Positions 12,270-20,112 of a stretch of 48,411 nt of DNA are shown here, piece by piece. Source of the DNA: Planctomycetota bacterium (GTDB taxonomy: Bacteria; Planctomycetota; UBA1135; GCA-002686595). Both the position numbers and the translations under genes were made by a program. Within the stretch, counting starts at the first letter, position 1. Each line of letters opens with the position of its first letter. The notes beneath the pieces were generated by a model. The model was given only the letters and a program-made list of their open reading frames with translations. It did no database searches and had not been told where the DNA came from. The DNA lies in contig PBIX01000009.1 of assembly GCA_002720975.1 (NCBI GenBank), positions 21,999 through 70,409 of the forward strand, written 5' to 3'.

Positions 12270-13436
12270 ATGGAGCAGATACGACGCAAATTGGAGGCCG
12301 GCGAGGCCCGTATCGGGGGTGTCCTGTCGGGCACGTCTGCGGACGGGATTGACGTCTCCGTGGGGCGCTTTGGCCTGGAGGGTGGGAATCTGCGCCTTCT
12401 GGAGGCCGTGATCCACCGCACCCGGCCCTGGCCCGAGGACCTGGGCCCGCGCGTGCGCGCCTGTCTTGATGGTGCTCCCCAGAATCTGAGCCAGACCGCC
12501 CTCTTGCATCGGGATCTGGGCCGTGCCTTCGGCCGTGCCGTGCGCGAGGTCTGTGAGGGCGAGGGCCTGCCTCTCGATCTTCTGGGCAGCCATGGCCAGA
12601 CGGTCTACCACCACGATGGGGTCGAGCCCTCCGGGCCGGCCAGCTTGCAGTTGGGAGATGGTGACTTCGTGGCCGAGGAAGCAGGCTGTCCGGTCGTGAG
12701 TGATTTCCGCCAGGCGGATCTGGCCGCGGGCGGGCAGGGCGCGCCGCTGTCGGGCTACGCTGATGACGTGCTGTTTGCCGAGCAGCCCGAGCCACTGTGC
12801 GTTCTGAACCTGGGCGGCATGGCGAATCTGACCTGGTTGAACGGTGAGCAGCTGTTGGCTTTCGACACCGGACCGGCGGGAGCCCTCTTGGACGGACTGG
12901 CGCGGCGGCACCTGGGGGAGCCCATGGATCGGGACGGAGCTGCGGCCGCTGCGGGAGCTGTTCTGCCGCACACACTGGCCACCCAGCTCGATCACCCCTT
13001 CTTTGAGGAGCCCCTCCCCAAGAGCACGGGGCGCGACACCTTCGGTGAAGCTTGGATCCGCGCCTGGGGGGGGCCGGAGAATTCAGCGCAGGACCTCCTG
13101 GCCACGGGGGTGAGGCTCGTCGCAGAGAGCGTGGCGCAGGAGATGGGGCGTTCGCTGCCGTGCATGCCGGACACCCTCTGGGTGGCCGGTGGGGGCGTAC
13201 ACAACGGGGCCCTGATGGACGCCCTACAGGACGCCTTGGCTGCCCGGGATTCGGCCTGCAAGGTGGTCCCGAGCGGCGACGCGGGGGTGGATCCGGATGG
13301 ACGGGAGGGACTTATTTTCGCGGTGTTGGCGGCGCGCTGGGTCATGGGACAGGGCGTCACTCGCCCTCAGGCCAGTGGGGCGGCCCTGGGCCGGGTCCTG
13401 GGCAAGCTCAGCCCAGGGGCCCTCCCCCCCCGCTGA
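12270..13436 (+). CDS. anmK: Anhydro-N-acetylmuramic acid kinase
   Basis: Phosphorylates and opens 1,6-anhydro-MurNAc, recovering muropeptide sugar as MurNAc-6-phosphate in cell-wall recycling. The protein is 388 residues from MEQIRRKLEAG. Family signatures are GGVLSGTSADGIDVSV (ATP/phosphate loop), LLGSHGQTVYHH, GYADDVLFAE, CVLNLGGMANLT and DTGPAGALLDGL, with a C-terminal glycine-rich VAGGGVHN. The length is close to the usual 370. No good ribosome site is seen; an upstream start at 12207 would overlap the divergent regulator and add 21 unlike residues. Two GC-rich hairpins follow. Confidence 0.92.
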   Translation: MEQIRRKLEAGEARIGGVLSGTSADGIDVSVGRFGLEGGNLRLLEAVIHRTRPWPEDLGPRVRACLDGAPQNLSQTALLHRDLGRAFGRAVREVCEGEGLPLDLLGSHGQTVYHHDGVEPSGPASLQLGDGDFVAEEAGCPVVSDFRQADLAAGGQGAPLSGYADDVLFAEQPEPLCVLNLGGMANLTWLNGEQLLAFDTGPAGALLDGLARRHLGEPMDRDGAAAAAGAVLPHTLATQLDHPFFEEPLPKSTGRDTFGEAWIRAWGGPENSAQDLLATGVRLVAESVAQEMGRSLPCMPDTLWVAGGGVHNGALMDALQDALAARDSACKVVPSGDAGVDPDGREGLIFAVLAARWVMGQGVTRPQASGAALGRVLGKLSPGALPPR

Positions 13437-13466
13437 ATTGCTCCAGATACAGGTGTCTGGGCCGTA

Positions 13467-13493
13467 GCCCCCCCCCTCCCAGGGGGGTAGGGC
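13467..13493 (+). terminator. GC-rich hairpin downstream of anmK
   Basis: GCCC plus six C, loop TCCCA, six G, a TA bulge, then GGGC: about 10 bp. It lies 30 nt after the anmK stop. No T-tract, so termination efficiency is uncertain. Confidence 0.45.
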
Positions 13494-13511
13494 CCCGCGC
13501 GGGATGGGCTT

Positions 13512-13537
13512 GTGAGCCGGGCGCACGCCAGGCTCAC
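13512..13537 (+). terminator. Second hairpin downstream of anmK
   Basis: GTGAGCC and GGCTCAC arms (7 bp perfect) around a 12-nt loop. It may back up the previous hairpin. The 13437-13813 stretch otherwise holds only the promoter and leader described next. Confidence 0.35.
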
Positions 13538-13571
13538 GACCCACGGTCAGGCCCTGTCCTGGGGCGTTCCC

Positions 13572-13599
13572 TTGACCCTGAAGCCGGTCCCGTTATCAT
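13572..13599 (+). promoter_or_regulatory. Candidate sigma70-type promoter with long leader for HEAT-repeat gene
   Basis: TTGACC, a 16-nt spacer and TATCAT: each box differs from consensus at one position. Transcription would start near 13606, giving about 208 nt of leader before the ATG at 13814. The leader contains a 7-bp hairpin at 13739-13758 (GCCAGCT and AGCTGGC). Confidence 0.55.
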
Positions 13600-13813
13600 T
13601 CCGCAACCCACTGTTGCCCCTCCTGACCCTGGTATCCGGGCCCCCAAGCCGATTCGGCTGCCGGGATCCTGACTGAGGTGAGGTGGTCCATTGGCTTCGG
13701 CTTTCAATCCTTCTCACGTTCACCCATCCCTGCGGGTCGCCAGCTAAACTCAGCTGGCCCAGGCCGGGGTGGATCTCTCCCCCCAAGACTCTCCCCTCCT
13801 TCGAGGAATCGAC

Positions 13814-15931
13814 ATGACCCTCGCTCTGATCCGCGACCTGGGCAAGACCACCAGCCTCTGTGTAGCGCTGACCGGTTTGGCTATCACTGGTTTGGCTTTC
13901 ACCAGCCCCGTCCACGCCGCCCCCGCCCCCGTTCTGAGCGGAGACGCCGCCGATGACTTCCAGGAAGGTGTCACCCTCCTAAGGCAAGGCAAGAAGGCAG
14001 AGGCCTTGCAGGCCTTCCAACGAGCACTGGCAAGCGATCCCAGCAACGACGCCGCCTATGAGCTCTGGAAGAGCACGGACGAGCAACTGTTCCTCGACAT
14101 GCTGGTGGAGGGGGGGGAGTTCGAACTCGTCGCCAAGCGCTTCCTCGACCGCGCACGCATGGGACGCAGTGAGCGTCGCAACGATGCTGATGCCATTGCC
14201 GGCTTGGTGGGGACGCTCAAGGCCGCCTCGACCTCATCCGAGCGTCGCTCCGCCATCAGCGCCCTGTCCGCGGAACACGGAGAGTACGCCGTTCCCCGCC
14301 TTGTGCGCGTTCTCGCCGACTCCTCCAACGAGGACTGGCGCATCATTGCGATGCACACGCTTACGCAGATGGACTCGGACGTGGTCCTGCCCCTGATCGA
14401 AGCCCTGAACACCAGCGACGCCTACCAGCGCGCCAACGTCGCCATGGTGCTCGGGCACATCGGTGATGGCCGCGCTGCCGCCGCGCTGAGTCTGGTCGCC
14501 GGTACGGATGCCGACGGCAAGGTCCAACGGGCCGCGTCGAAGGCTGCCGCCAGCTGCGGGGCGAGTGGTTCCTCCCAGGCCCAGTATCTGGTGTTGGGCG
14601 AGGACTACTACTACCGCCGGGACAACGTCCTGCGCGACTTTGACTACAGCGACGTGACCTGGTCCTGGGTAGATGGAAACCTCACCAGCACTTCCCTTCC
14701 CCGGTCCGTCTATCACAGCACACTGTCCAAGCGTGCCTACATGGTAGCCCTCTCCCAGGCTTCCAACAGCACCGAAGCCCTTGCGGGTGTTGCGCGTGCT
14801 GCCGTGGACATCTCCACGCGCTTGAACCGCCTGGCCGAGTCGGGTGAGGATATCAGCGACCATCAGGGTGCTGCTGACGGCGGTCCCATGATCGCCGCCT
14901 CCTGTGGTGTTGAAGCGCTGGATCTTGCCCTGCACTGGTGTGTGGTCGCCGACGACCCCGCAACGGGTGCAGCCCTGGCCCGGGTCCTGAGCGCCTGTTC
15001 CAGTAGCGGGACTGCGGGTCTCCAAGCGGCCCTCGGGTCCAGTGATGGATCCCTCCGCGGCGAGGCCGCCGTGGCCATGGGAACCATCGCCGCGCGCACC
15101 GGTGGCAGTGCCGCTGACGGCCTCGTGTCCGCCTTGGGCGACGCGGCGGGTCGTGAGATCATGCGCCTCGTGGCCGTCATCGACGGCAATGCGGAGCGCG
15201 CCAACAGCTTCAGCGCTTCCATCGGGGGACCCGGGGTGCTCGTGAACCATTGCGACACGGGAGCCGGAGGGGTCAGCCTCCTGCGCCGCGTCAGCGGCTT
15301 TGACGCCATCGTCGTCGGTGACCAGATCGGCGGCATGACCGTGGATCAGGTTCTGGCCGCGGCGGCCCTGGGTGGTTCTGACACGCCCATCTTCCTGGTC
15401 TCTTCGGACGAAGATACGGCGGACGCCTACTCTGATCGGGTCAGTGGTGTGATCAGCGATCTCTCTGACCTCTCCGAGTTGGACTCTGTTTTCGAGGCCA
15501 GCCTGACCGGTGACCGCGCCCGAGCCGACGACCTGTCCCGTCGCGCCGCCACGGTTCTGGGTGCCCTGGCACACTCCGGTGCCGACATCAGCTCGGCCCT
15601 GGGTGGCTTGGCCCAGCCCATCGGTCACCGTACCGATGATGTCACCATCGCTGCCCTGGGCGCCCTGGCGACTGCCGGAACCCAGGCTCAGGCGGAAGCC
15701 ATTCTTGCCGTGGTCACTGACGAGAGTCGCTCCGACGCCGCTCGGACCGCAGCTGGTCGTGCCTTGGCCGGAATCTTCGGCAGGAATGACGTGGGTGGCG
15801 ATGCCCTTGCCGGGCTGGCTGCCGTGGTCCTCTCGGACGCTTCTCTCAGCGTGCGCACTGCCGCAGCCCAGGCCATTGGCTTGGCCCGCCTCTCCGGTAG
15901 CGAGCGCGCAGGCCTCGTCGGCGACATCTAG
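13814..15931 (+). CDS. Secreted HEAT-repeat protein with embedded degenerate receiver-like domain
   Basis: A 705-residue protein; the ATG follows a clear GAGGA site. A Sec signal peptide (hydrophobic LCVALTGLAITGLAF, cleavage after PVHA) predicts export. Next comes a TPR-like pair of helices (DFQEGVTLLRQGKKAEALQAFQRALASDP), then HEAT-type alpha repeats (YAVPRLVRVLADSSNEDWRI, VVLPLIEALNTSDAYQ, ALGSSDGSLRGEAAVAMG) and more HEAT repeats at the C-terminus. Between them, residues about 450-560 have the strand order of a response-regulator receiver: LVAVIDGNAER, FDAIVVGDQIGGM, TPIFLVSSDED, VSGVISDLSDLSEL. The phospho-Asp position reads Gly 502 and the conserved Lys is absent, so it should not be phosphorylated. 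It probably acts as a periplasmic scaffold; its partner is unknown. Confidence 0.75.
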   Translation: MTLALIRDLGKTTSLCVALTGLAITGLAFTSPVHAAPAPVLSGDAADDFQEGVTLLRQGKKAEALQAFQRALASDPSNDAAYELWKSTDEQLFLDMLVEGGEFELVAKRFLDRARMGRSERRNDADAIAGLVGTLKAASTSSERRSAISALSAEHGEYAVPRLVRVLADSSNEDWRIIAMHTLTQMDSDVVLPLIEALNTSDAYQRANVAMVLGHIGDGRAAAALSLVAGTDADGKVQRAASKAAASCGASGSSQAQYLVLGEDYYYRRDNVLRDFDYSDVTWSWVDGNLTSTSLPRSVYHSTLSKRAYMVALSQASNSTEALAGVARAAVDISTRLNRLAESGEDISDHQGAADGGPMIAASCGVEALDLALHWCVVADDPATGAALARVLSACSSSGTAGLQAALGSSDGSLRGEAAVAMGTIAARTGGSAADGLVSALGDAAGREIMRLVAVIDGNAERANSFSASIGGPGVLVNHCDTGAGGVSLLRRVSGFDAIVVGDQIGGMTVDQVLAAAALGGSDTPIFLVSSDEDTADAYSDRVSGVISDLSDLSELDSVFEASLTGDRARADDLSRRAATVLGALAHSGADISSALGGLAQPIGHRTDDVTIAALGALATAGTQAQAEAILAVVTDESRSDAARTAAGRALAGIFGRNDVGGDALAGLAAVVLSDASLSVRTAAAQAIGLARLSGSERAGLVGDI

Positions 15932-15980
15932 CGAAGGGGTTCGGGGGCAACAGCCCAAGAACCAACTCCAAGGACCTAGT

Positions 15981-16016
15981 GGCCTCCCCAGGAAATTGAT
16001 TGGGCCGGGGGAGGCC
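15981..16016 (+). terminator. Terminator-like hairpin after HEAT-repeat gene
   Basis: GGCCTCCCC and GGGGAGGCC arms form a perfect 9-bp stem around an 18-nt loop, 50 nt past the stop codon. No strong T-tract. Confidence 0.5.
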
Positions 16017-16027
16017 GCTTGTATGCT
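16000..16027 (+). promoter_or_regulatory. Candidate promoter for tRNA-Thr
   Basis: TTGGGC, a 16-nt spacer and TATGCT. It would start transcription near 16034, about 60 nt before the tRNA. It overlaps the preceding hairpin, which weakens the call. Confidence 0.3.
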
Positions 16028-16094
16028 TGCGATTCGTACGGACTCCTCTAGAGTCCCTGACGGGGGGCCTCCGAGGACTCCCCCTCCAAAACAA

Positions 16095-16169
16095 GCCAGA
16101 GTAGCTCAATGGTAGAGCACTGCTTTCGTAAAGCAGAAGTTGTCGGTTCAAATCCGATCTCTGGCTCCA
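16095..16169 (+). tRNA. tRNA-Thr (anticodon CGT)
   Basis: A full cloverleaf of 75 nt with encoded CCA. The acceptor arms GCCAGAG and CTCTGGC pair fully, the D-stem is GCTC/GAGC, and the anticodon stem CTGCT/AGCAG carries the loop TTCGTAA with anticodon CGT. The T-stem carries the loop TTCAAAT. Anticodon CGU reads the Thr codon ACG. The 3'-terminal CCA is part of the gene. Confidence 0.97.
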
Positions 16170-16285
16170 TCCTCGCCGAGGGTGTCCAGGGCTCCTTGTG
16201 TGGCCCGTTCCGATCGGCAGCGCGTGGCCACGACCCGGATTATCCGGATCGATTCTGGTTTCAGCGGTTTTGGGGCTTCAGGATC

Positions 16286-16299
16286 GGCCCTTCGGGGCC
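16286..16299 (+). terminator. TTCG-tetraloop hairpin downstream of tRNA-Thr
   Basis: GGCCC, the very stable TTCG loop, then GGGCC, followed by AGTATTT. A likely end of the tRNA transcript. It lies 18 nt before the phosphatase start. Confidence 0.45.
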
Positions 16300-16316
16300 A
16301 GTATTTGGCTGACGCC

Positions 16317-17126
16317 ATGCCACCAGCTTCTTCGGAATTCCCACTCATCGTGACGGAGGACGACGGTCTCTCCTCCACACACCTTGCCTTTCAGGGTGGC
16401 GATCTGTTCGTGCACTCTGCCCCGGCACCCGACAAGGGGAGGCCCAACGAAGACGCCGCCGCTGTTGTGGCTTGGGGTGGAACCCAGGGTCTTCTGGCAG
16501 TGGCTGATGGGCTTGGTGGGCAGCCGAGTGCGGACCAGGCCTCTGGAATCCTCGTCCGGTCACTGGGGGCGTTGGCTCCTGTACCGGGTAAGGAGCTGAG
16601 CCCCACCGTTGAGCGCGCTCTGGAAAGTGTGAACCAGTCGATCATGGACCTGGGTGTAGGGGCGGGAACGACCCTGGCTCTCGTAGAGTTCTCCGCGGAG
16701 GGCCTGCACTCCCGCCACGTCGGTGATTCCATTGTCGCCTTGGTGGACCGCGATGGGCTTCCCAAGCTGAGCACCATTCCCCACTCGCCCGTGGGCTACG
16801 CGCAGGAGGCGGGCTTGCTGACGGAGCTCGAGGCCCTGCGACATCCCGATCGGCACGTGATCTCGAACATGGTCGGATCGAAGGCCATGCGCGTGGAGCG
16901 CAGCGAGTTTATCCCCTGGGAGCCGGGAGACACGCTCCTGATCGCCAGCGATGGGCTGACGGACAACATGCTCACCGAGGAGTGGGTGGACATCCTTGTC
17001 GTCGCACCTCCGCGGTTGGCGGGTCCCACACTGGTGGCGTTGGCGGAAGAGCGCATGGCCAGAGGATCCGAATCGATCCCGGGCAAGCCTGATGATCTGA
17101 CCTTGATCGTCTATCGGCGGAACTGA
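16317..17126 (+). CDS. PP2C-family serine/threonine phosphatase
   Basis: A 269-residue cytoplasmic metal-dependent phosphatase. Motifs in order: GRPNEDAAAVV (family GxxNED), LLAVADGLGGQPSADQAS (metal-binding DGxGG), GAGTTLALVEF, RHVGDSIVALV (VGDSR box), TLLIASDGLTDN and the final GKPDDLTLIVYR with its metal-binding Asp pair. All metal ligands expected for Mn/Mg are present. The start at 16317 removes an unlike N-terminal extension that would run into the tRNA. No Hanks-type kinase is nearby, so its substrates cannot be guessed. Its last 16 bp overlap the convergent membrane-protein gene. Confidence 0.9.
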   Translation: MPPASSEFPLIVTEDDGLSSTHLAFQGGDLFVHSAPAPDKGRPNEDAAAVVAWGGTQGLLAVADGLGGQPSADQASGILVRSLGALAPVPGKELSPTVERALESVNQSIMDLGVGAGTTLALVEFSAEGLHSRHVGDSIVALVDRDGLPKLSTIPHSPVGYAQEAGLLTELEALRHPDRHVISNMVGSKAMRVERSEFIPWEPGDTLLIASDGLTDNMLTEEWVDILVVAPPRLAGPTLVALAEERMARGSESIPGKPDDLTLIVYRRN

Positions 17127-17524
17127 GGGGCTTCGGGCCCCTCGTCGGAATCCGATTGAGCGTGGGCATCGTGGCTTCTGGTGTGCTTGCGCAGTTCGTT
17201 GGCCAGGATGATCAGTGTCGGACCGAGCTTGAGCAGGGGTAGGCCCAGGGCGGAGACCAGGAGGACCCAGCCAAGCACGTTGACGCCCGAATCCTGGACC
17301 AGACCCAAGCAGAGCGTCGCTCCGAGGAGTAGGGACCAGAACCAGGTGGAGATGTGGGCCCACTCCTGCATGAGCAGTTGAAGAGGGTCGTCCGCGTCAA
17401 AGTCCTTGGCCATAGCCTGTTCGTATCCGATTCGGGGCCTCTGAACCAGTTCCTCGTTCGGTGCCTGGAATGCAGCCTCTGCATTCGGCCCCCCCGCCTT
17501 GGTAGAGTCGCCCACGCCAGCCAT
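17111..17524 (-). CDS. Small membrane protein with two predicted transmembrane segments
   Basis: A 137-residue protein starting at ATG 17524, preceded on its own strand by a strong ribosome site (GGGGAGGA, 6 nt away). The N-terminal 60 residues are acidic and soluble. Two hydrophobic helices follow (WFWSLLLGATLCLGLV and VLGWVLLVSALGLPLLKLG), then a charged tail rich in His, Asp and Glu. No family is recognised. Its ATG overlaps the ATG of the divergent BtpA gene within the palindrome CATG, so the two genes start back to back. A shorter start at 17413 (100 residues) is possible. Its 3' end overlaps the phosphatase gene by 16 bp. Confidence 0.6.
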   Translation of the reverse strand: MAGVGDSTKAGGPNAEAAFQAPNEELVQRPRIGYEQAMAKDFDADDPLQLLMQEWAHISTWFWSLLLGATLCLGLVQDSGVNVLGWVLLVSALGLPLLKLGPTLIILANELRKHTRSHDAHAQSDSDEGPEAPQFRR

Positions 17525-18320
17525 GCCTGTCCTCCCCTTCCAACGTCCCTTTCTGATCGGAGTCGTCCATCTCCTGCCCACTCCCGGCTCCCCCGGGCAC
17601 AGCCCATCCGGTGCGAGCTGGCTGGCGCGGGCGCGTGAGGATGCCGATGCCCTGGTGGCTGGTGGCTGCCACGGCATCATCGTCGAGAACTTCGGCGACA
17701 CGCCCTTCTTCCCCGATCACGTTCCCGCCGAGACCATCGCCAGCCTCGCCCTGGCCCTGAGCTCGGTTATCGATCGGGCTCAGGGAAAGCCCGTCGGCGT
17801 GAACGTCCTGCGCAACGACGCCCGTGCAGCCTTGGGCTTGTGCGCGGCAACGGGCGCCTCATTCCTGAGGGTCAATGTGCACTCCGGGGCCATGGCCACC
17901 GACCAGGGGCTGATCGAAGGGCAGGCGGCGCAGACCCTTCGGGAGCGGCAACGCTTACAGCTACAGACGCCGATCCTGGCGGACGTGCACGTCAAGCATG
18001 CCGTGCCCGTGGGGGCGGCATGCCTGGCCGACGCGGCGCGCGATGCGGTGCACCGCGGACATGCCGACGCTCTGGTGGTGAGCGGATCGGCGACCGGGTC
18101 GCCGGCGGACCTGCAGGACCTGGAGACAGTGCGCGAGGCGGTCGGGCCGGGCACGCCGATCCTGGTGGGATCGGGCTGCACTCTCGACAATGCCACCCAG
18201 TGCCTCGGTTGGGCGGACGGTCTGATCGTGGGGACTGCGCTCAAGCACGATGGCGACGTTCACCAGGCCGTGGACGAGGAGCGGGTACGGGCTCTGGTTT
18301 CGGCCGTGGAGGGTGCGTGA
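17523..18320 (+). CDS. BtpA/SgcQ family protein
   Basis: A 265-residue protein, predicted TIM-barrel-like, of the BtpA family. Cyanobacterial BtpA is needed for stable photosystem I; E. coli SgcQ, encoded beside PTS genes, is a homologue, and the biochemical activity is not known to me. Signatures: IGVVHLLPTPGSPGHS at the start, GIIVENFGDTPFF, GVNVLRNDARAALG, ADVHVKHAVP, ALVVSGSATGSP and DGLIVGTALKHDGD. It overlaps the downstream gene by GTGA, so the two are translated together. A TTG start 24 nt upstream is possible. Confidence 0.88.
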   Translation: MPVLPFQRPFLIGVVHLLPTPGSPGHSPSGASWLARAREDADALVAGGCHGIIVENFGDTPFFPDHVPAETIASLALALSSVIDRAQGKPVGVNVLRNDARAALGLCAATGASFLRVNVHSGAMATDQGLIEGQAAQTLRERQRLQLQTPILADVHVKHAVPVGAACLADAARDAVHRGHADALVVSGSATGSPADLQDLETVREAVGPGTPILVGSGCTLDNATQCLGWADGLIVGTALKHDGDVHQAVDEERVRALVSAVEGA

Positions 18321-19099
18321 CCTTGGGACAAGATGGGAAGGCCGGGGCCGAGAACCTGATTGGCCGCAGCTTGTGTGCCGGTGACGTCTTTGGTCGTGCC
18401 CTCTGGGTGGGCCGAGAGACCTGGACCTCACCCACCGAGCGCATCGAGCGGGATTGCGTGGCACGTGAGTTGAACACCTTTCGCCACGCTCTGCTATGCG
18501 CTCTCACTGAAGGGAAGAATGCTCGAGAGGAGCTGGTGGGGGAGGGCACCAAGTCAGCTGAGCGGGCTCTGGCCTTGGTGGATCAGCACATTCATGCTCT
18601 GTGTGACGCGGTCTGGATCGCGGATGTGGAATCCCTCGTCATGACCGAGCACCTGAGCGTGCGCTCGGCCATCCACAAGGTCCTGACCGATGCGCAGCGG
18701 GTGGCTCATCTGGTGCGCGATCCACAGCCCCGCCGGCGGGTTCGGCGTCTGGCGGGTGTGGGGCGTTGCGTGCTGGCGGGATTGGACGATCGTCGCGCTG
18801 CGACGGCCCTGCACTCACCCGGCACGGGCACGGTCCTGTTGGTGGGTGACGACCTGTTTCTGGCAGACCTGCTGCCCGCTGGGCCCGTGTGTCCCGTAGC
18901 CGTGGTCTGTGCAGTGGGTCTTCTGGATGAGGATCTGTTGAGCTGGCTGCGGGCTCGCGACATGCCTGCCGTGGAGCTTGAATCGGGAGTGCCCACCGCC
19001 CTCCAGAACGGGGACTGGTTGCGTGTCACCGCCCTGGAGCCTGGGCAGGAGGGGCGCGTGGGAGGTGATCCAGGGCGATCGGACGCCCTGCCGGTCTAG
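18317..19099 (+). CDS. Truncated PTS-Enzyme-I-like protein lacking active-site histidine
   Basis: A 260-residue protein starting at GTG 18317, with GGAGGG 5 nt upstream and a GTGA overlap with btpA. By hand alignment it follows the N-terminal half of Enzyme I (PtsI). AGDVFGRALWVG matches the ASPGIAFGKAL strand. ERIERDCVARELNTFRHAL and ALVDQHIHALCDAVW match the HPr-binding helices. LLVGDDLFLADLLPAG and ARDMPAVELESGV match the swivelling domain. Where Enzyme I has GGRTSH with the phosphorylated His, this protein has GLLDED, placing Asp 206 at the His position. The C-terminal PEP-binding barrel is absent. It therefore cannot act as a normal phosphotransferase; a regulatory or scaffolding role is inferred. 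Confidence 0.65.
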   Translation: MTLGQDGKAGAENLIGRSLCAGDVFGRALWVGRETWTSPTERIERDCVARELNTFRHALLCALTEGKNAREELVGEGTKSAERALALVDQHIHALCDAVWIADVESLVMTEHLSVRSAIHKVLTDAQRVAHLVRDPQPRRRVRRLAGVGRCVLAGLDDRRAATALHSPGTGTVLLVGDDLFLADLLPAGPVCPVAVVCAVGLLDEDLLSWLRARDMPAVELESGVPTALQNGDWLRVTALEPGQEGRVGGDPGRSDALPV

Positions 19100-19109
19100 G
19101 TTCTGCGGT

Positions 19110-20045
19110 TCACAGGACGGTGACCCGGGGGAAGCCCCGGACGATCTCCACGACCTTGCCTTCCGCGGGTGCTCCGCCGGGATCCAGGGCAGCCACCATG
19201 GCCTCCGCCACGGCTTCCATCCGGTCCTTGGGGCCCAGGGATACCAGTGCAGAGCCGGAGCCGCTGATCGTGGCACCGTACGCGCCTGCCTCGCGAGCGG
19301 CCTCCAGGGCAGCCTCGCCGCCCGGTATCAACGGAAGGCGGTAGGGCACGTGCAGGCGGTCCAGAAGGCCCTCCCGCAGGAGCTGGGCATCACCCTCGCG
19401 AAGCCCCTCGAGGAGCAGGGCCAGGCGCCGCGGATTCTCCGAGGCATCAGCGTGGGGGAGCGCATCGGGCAGTGCGGAGCGGGAAGCGGCCGTTGTGAGA
19501 CAGGTCGACGGCCAGGCCAGGGCGATTCCGATGGAAGGGTGGAGCTCGTGCTGTATCACCCGCAAGCCGGTAGCCAGGGGGACGCCCAAGGTGCAACCGC
19601 CGAGCAGGGAAGCGGTGGAGTTGTCCGGGTGCCCTTCCATCTCCAACGCCCACTGCAGGACGTCTTGACCCGGGGCCTGCTCGGGATCTTCACCGGCCAG
19701 TACGCGCGCCAGGCAGAGGCCCGCGGCAATGGCGGCGCCGCTCGACCCGAGCCCGCGGGCCACCGGGATCTCGGAGTGGGCCCGCAGCTCGAGTCCTGGC
19801 AAGCTGGCACCCATGCCTTGGAGGCCACGCCTCAGCGCCTGCAACAAGAGATTGTCCGCGCCCTTTGGCCAGGACTTTGCAGTTCCTGTGCAGGGGCCCA
19901 ATTCGATACCCTCATCCTCGCCGGGGAAGCACTCAACGGTCAGGTAGATCGAGAGGGCGAGGCCCAGGCAGTCAAAGCCCGGACCGAGGTTCGAGGTGGA
20001 GCCGGGGACGCGGACCTGCAGGTGGGGGGGGAGGGCGGCGGACAT
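19110..20045 (-). CDS. thrB: Homoserine kinase
   Basis: Phosphorylates homoserine in threonine biosynthesis. The protein is 311 residues from MSAALPPHLQVRVPGSTSN. GHMP-kinase signatures: VRVPGSTSNLGPGFDCLGLAL at the N-terminus, the phosphate loop PVARGLGSSGAAIAAGL, EGHPDNSTASLLGG, and the C-terminal GAYGATISGSGSALVSL. Length and motif order match ThrB rather than other GHMP kinases. A GTG start at 20147 would add 34 unlike residues. A 9-bp inverted repeat ends exactly at the start codon. It is convergent with the Enzyme-I-like gene (10 bp gap). Confidence 0.93.
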   Translation of the reverse strand: MSAALPPHLQVRVPGSTSNLGPGFDCLGLALSIYLTVECFPGEDEGIELGPCTGTAKSWPKGADNLLLQALRRGLQGMGASLPGLELRAHSEIPVARGLGSSGAAIAAGLCLARVLAGEDPEQAPGQDVLQWALEMEGHPDNSTASLLGGCTLGVPLATGLRVIQHELHPSIGIALAWPSTCLTTAASRSALPDALPHADASENPRRLALLLEGLREGDAQLLREGLLDRLHVPYRLPLIPGGEAALEAAREAGAYGATISGSGSALVSLGPKDRMEAVAEAMVAALDPGGAPAEGKVVEIVRGFPRVTVL

Positions 20046-20112
20046 GGAGTTCCATTGTGGGGATCGGATCGTCGCGGGGCGAGATGGGTGGTGGAGGAGT
20101 CTGTGGAACTCC
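20046..20112 (-). repeat. Inverted repeat abutting the thrB start codon
   Basis: GGAGTTCCA at 20046-20054 and TGGAACTCC at 20104-20112 are perfect 9-nt complements 49 nt apart. In the mRNA the second arm touches the ATG, so a hairpin could hide the translation start. The rest of the 384-bp gap (20113-20429) shows no gene, tRNA or clear promoter that I can support. Confidence 0.4.

Noticed and set aside
14234-15958. Long minus-strand open frame (574 codons) antisense to the HEAT-repeat gene
   Set aside because: Gly/His/Asp-rich with no domain pattern; a high-GC shadow of a well-supported protein with signal peptide.
17840-18316. Open frame in +2 running through most of btpA before the Enzyme-I-like gene
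   Set aside because: It is Arg/Gly-rich shadow sequence; the GTG at 18317 with a GGAGGG site is the natural start.
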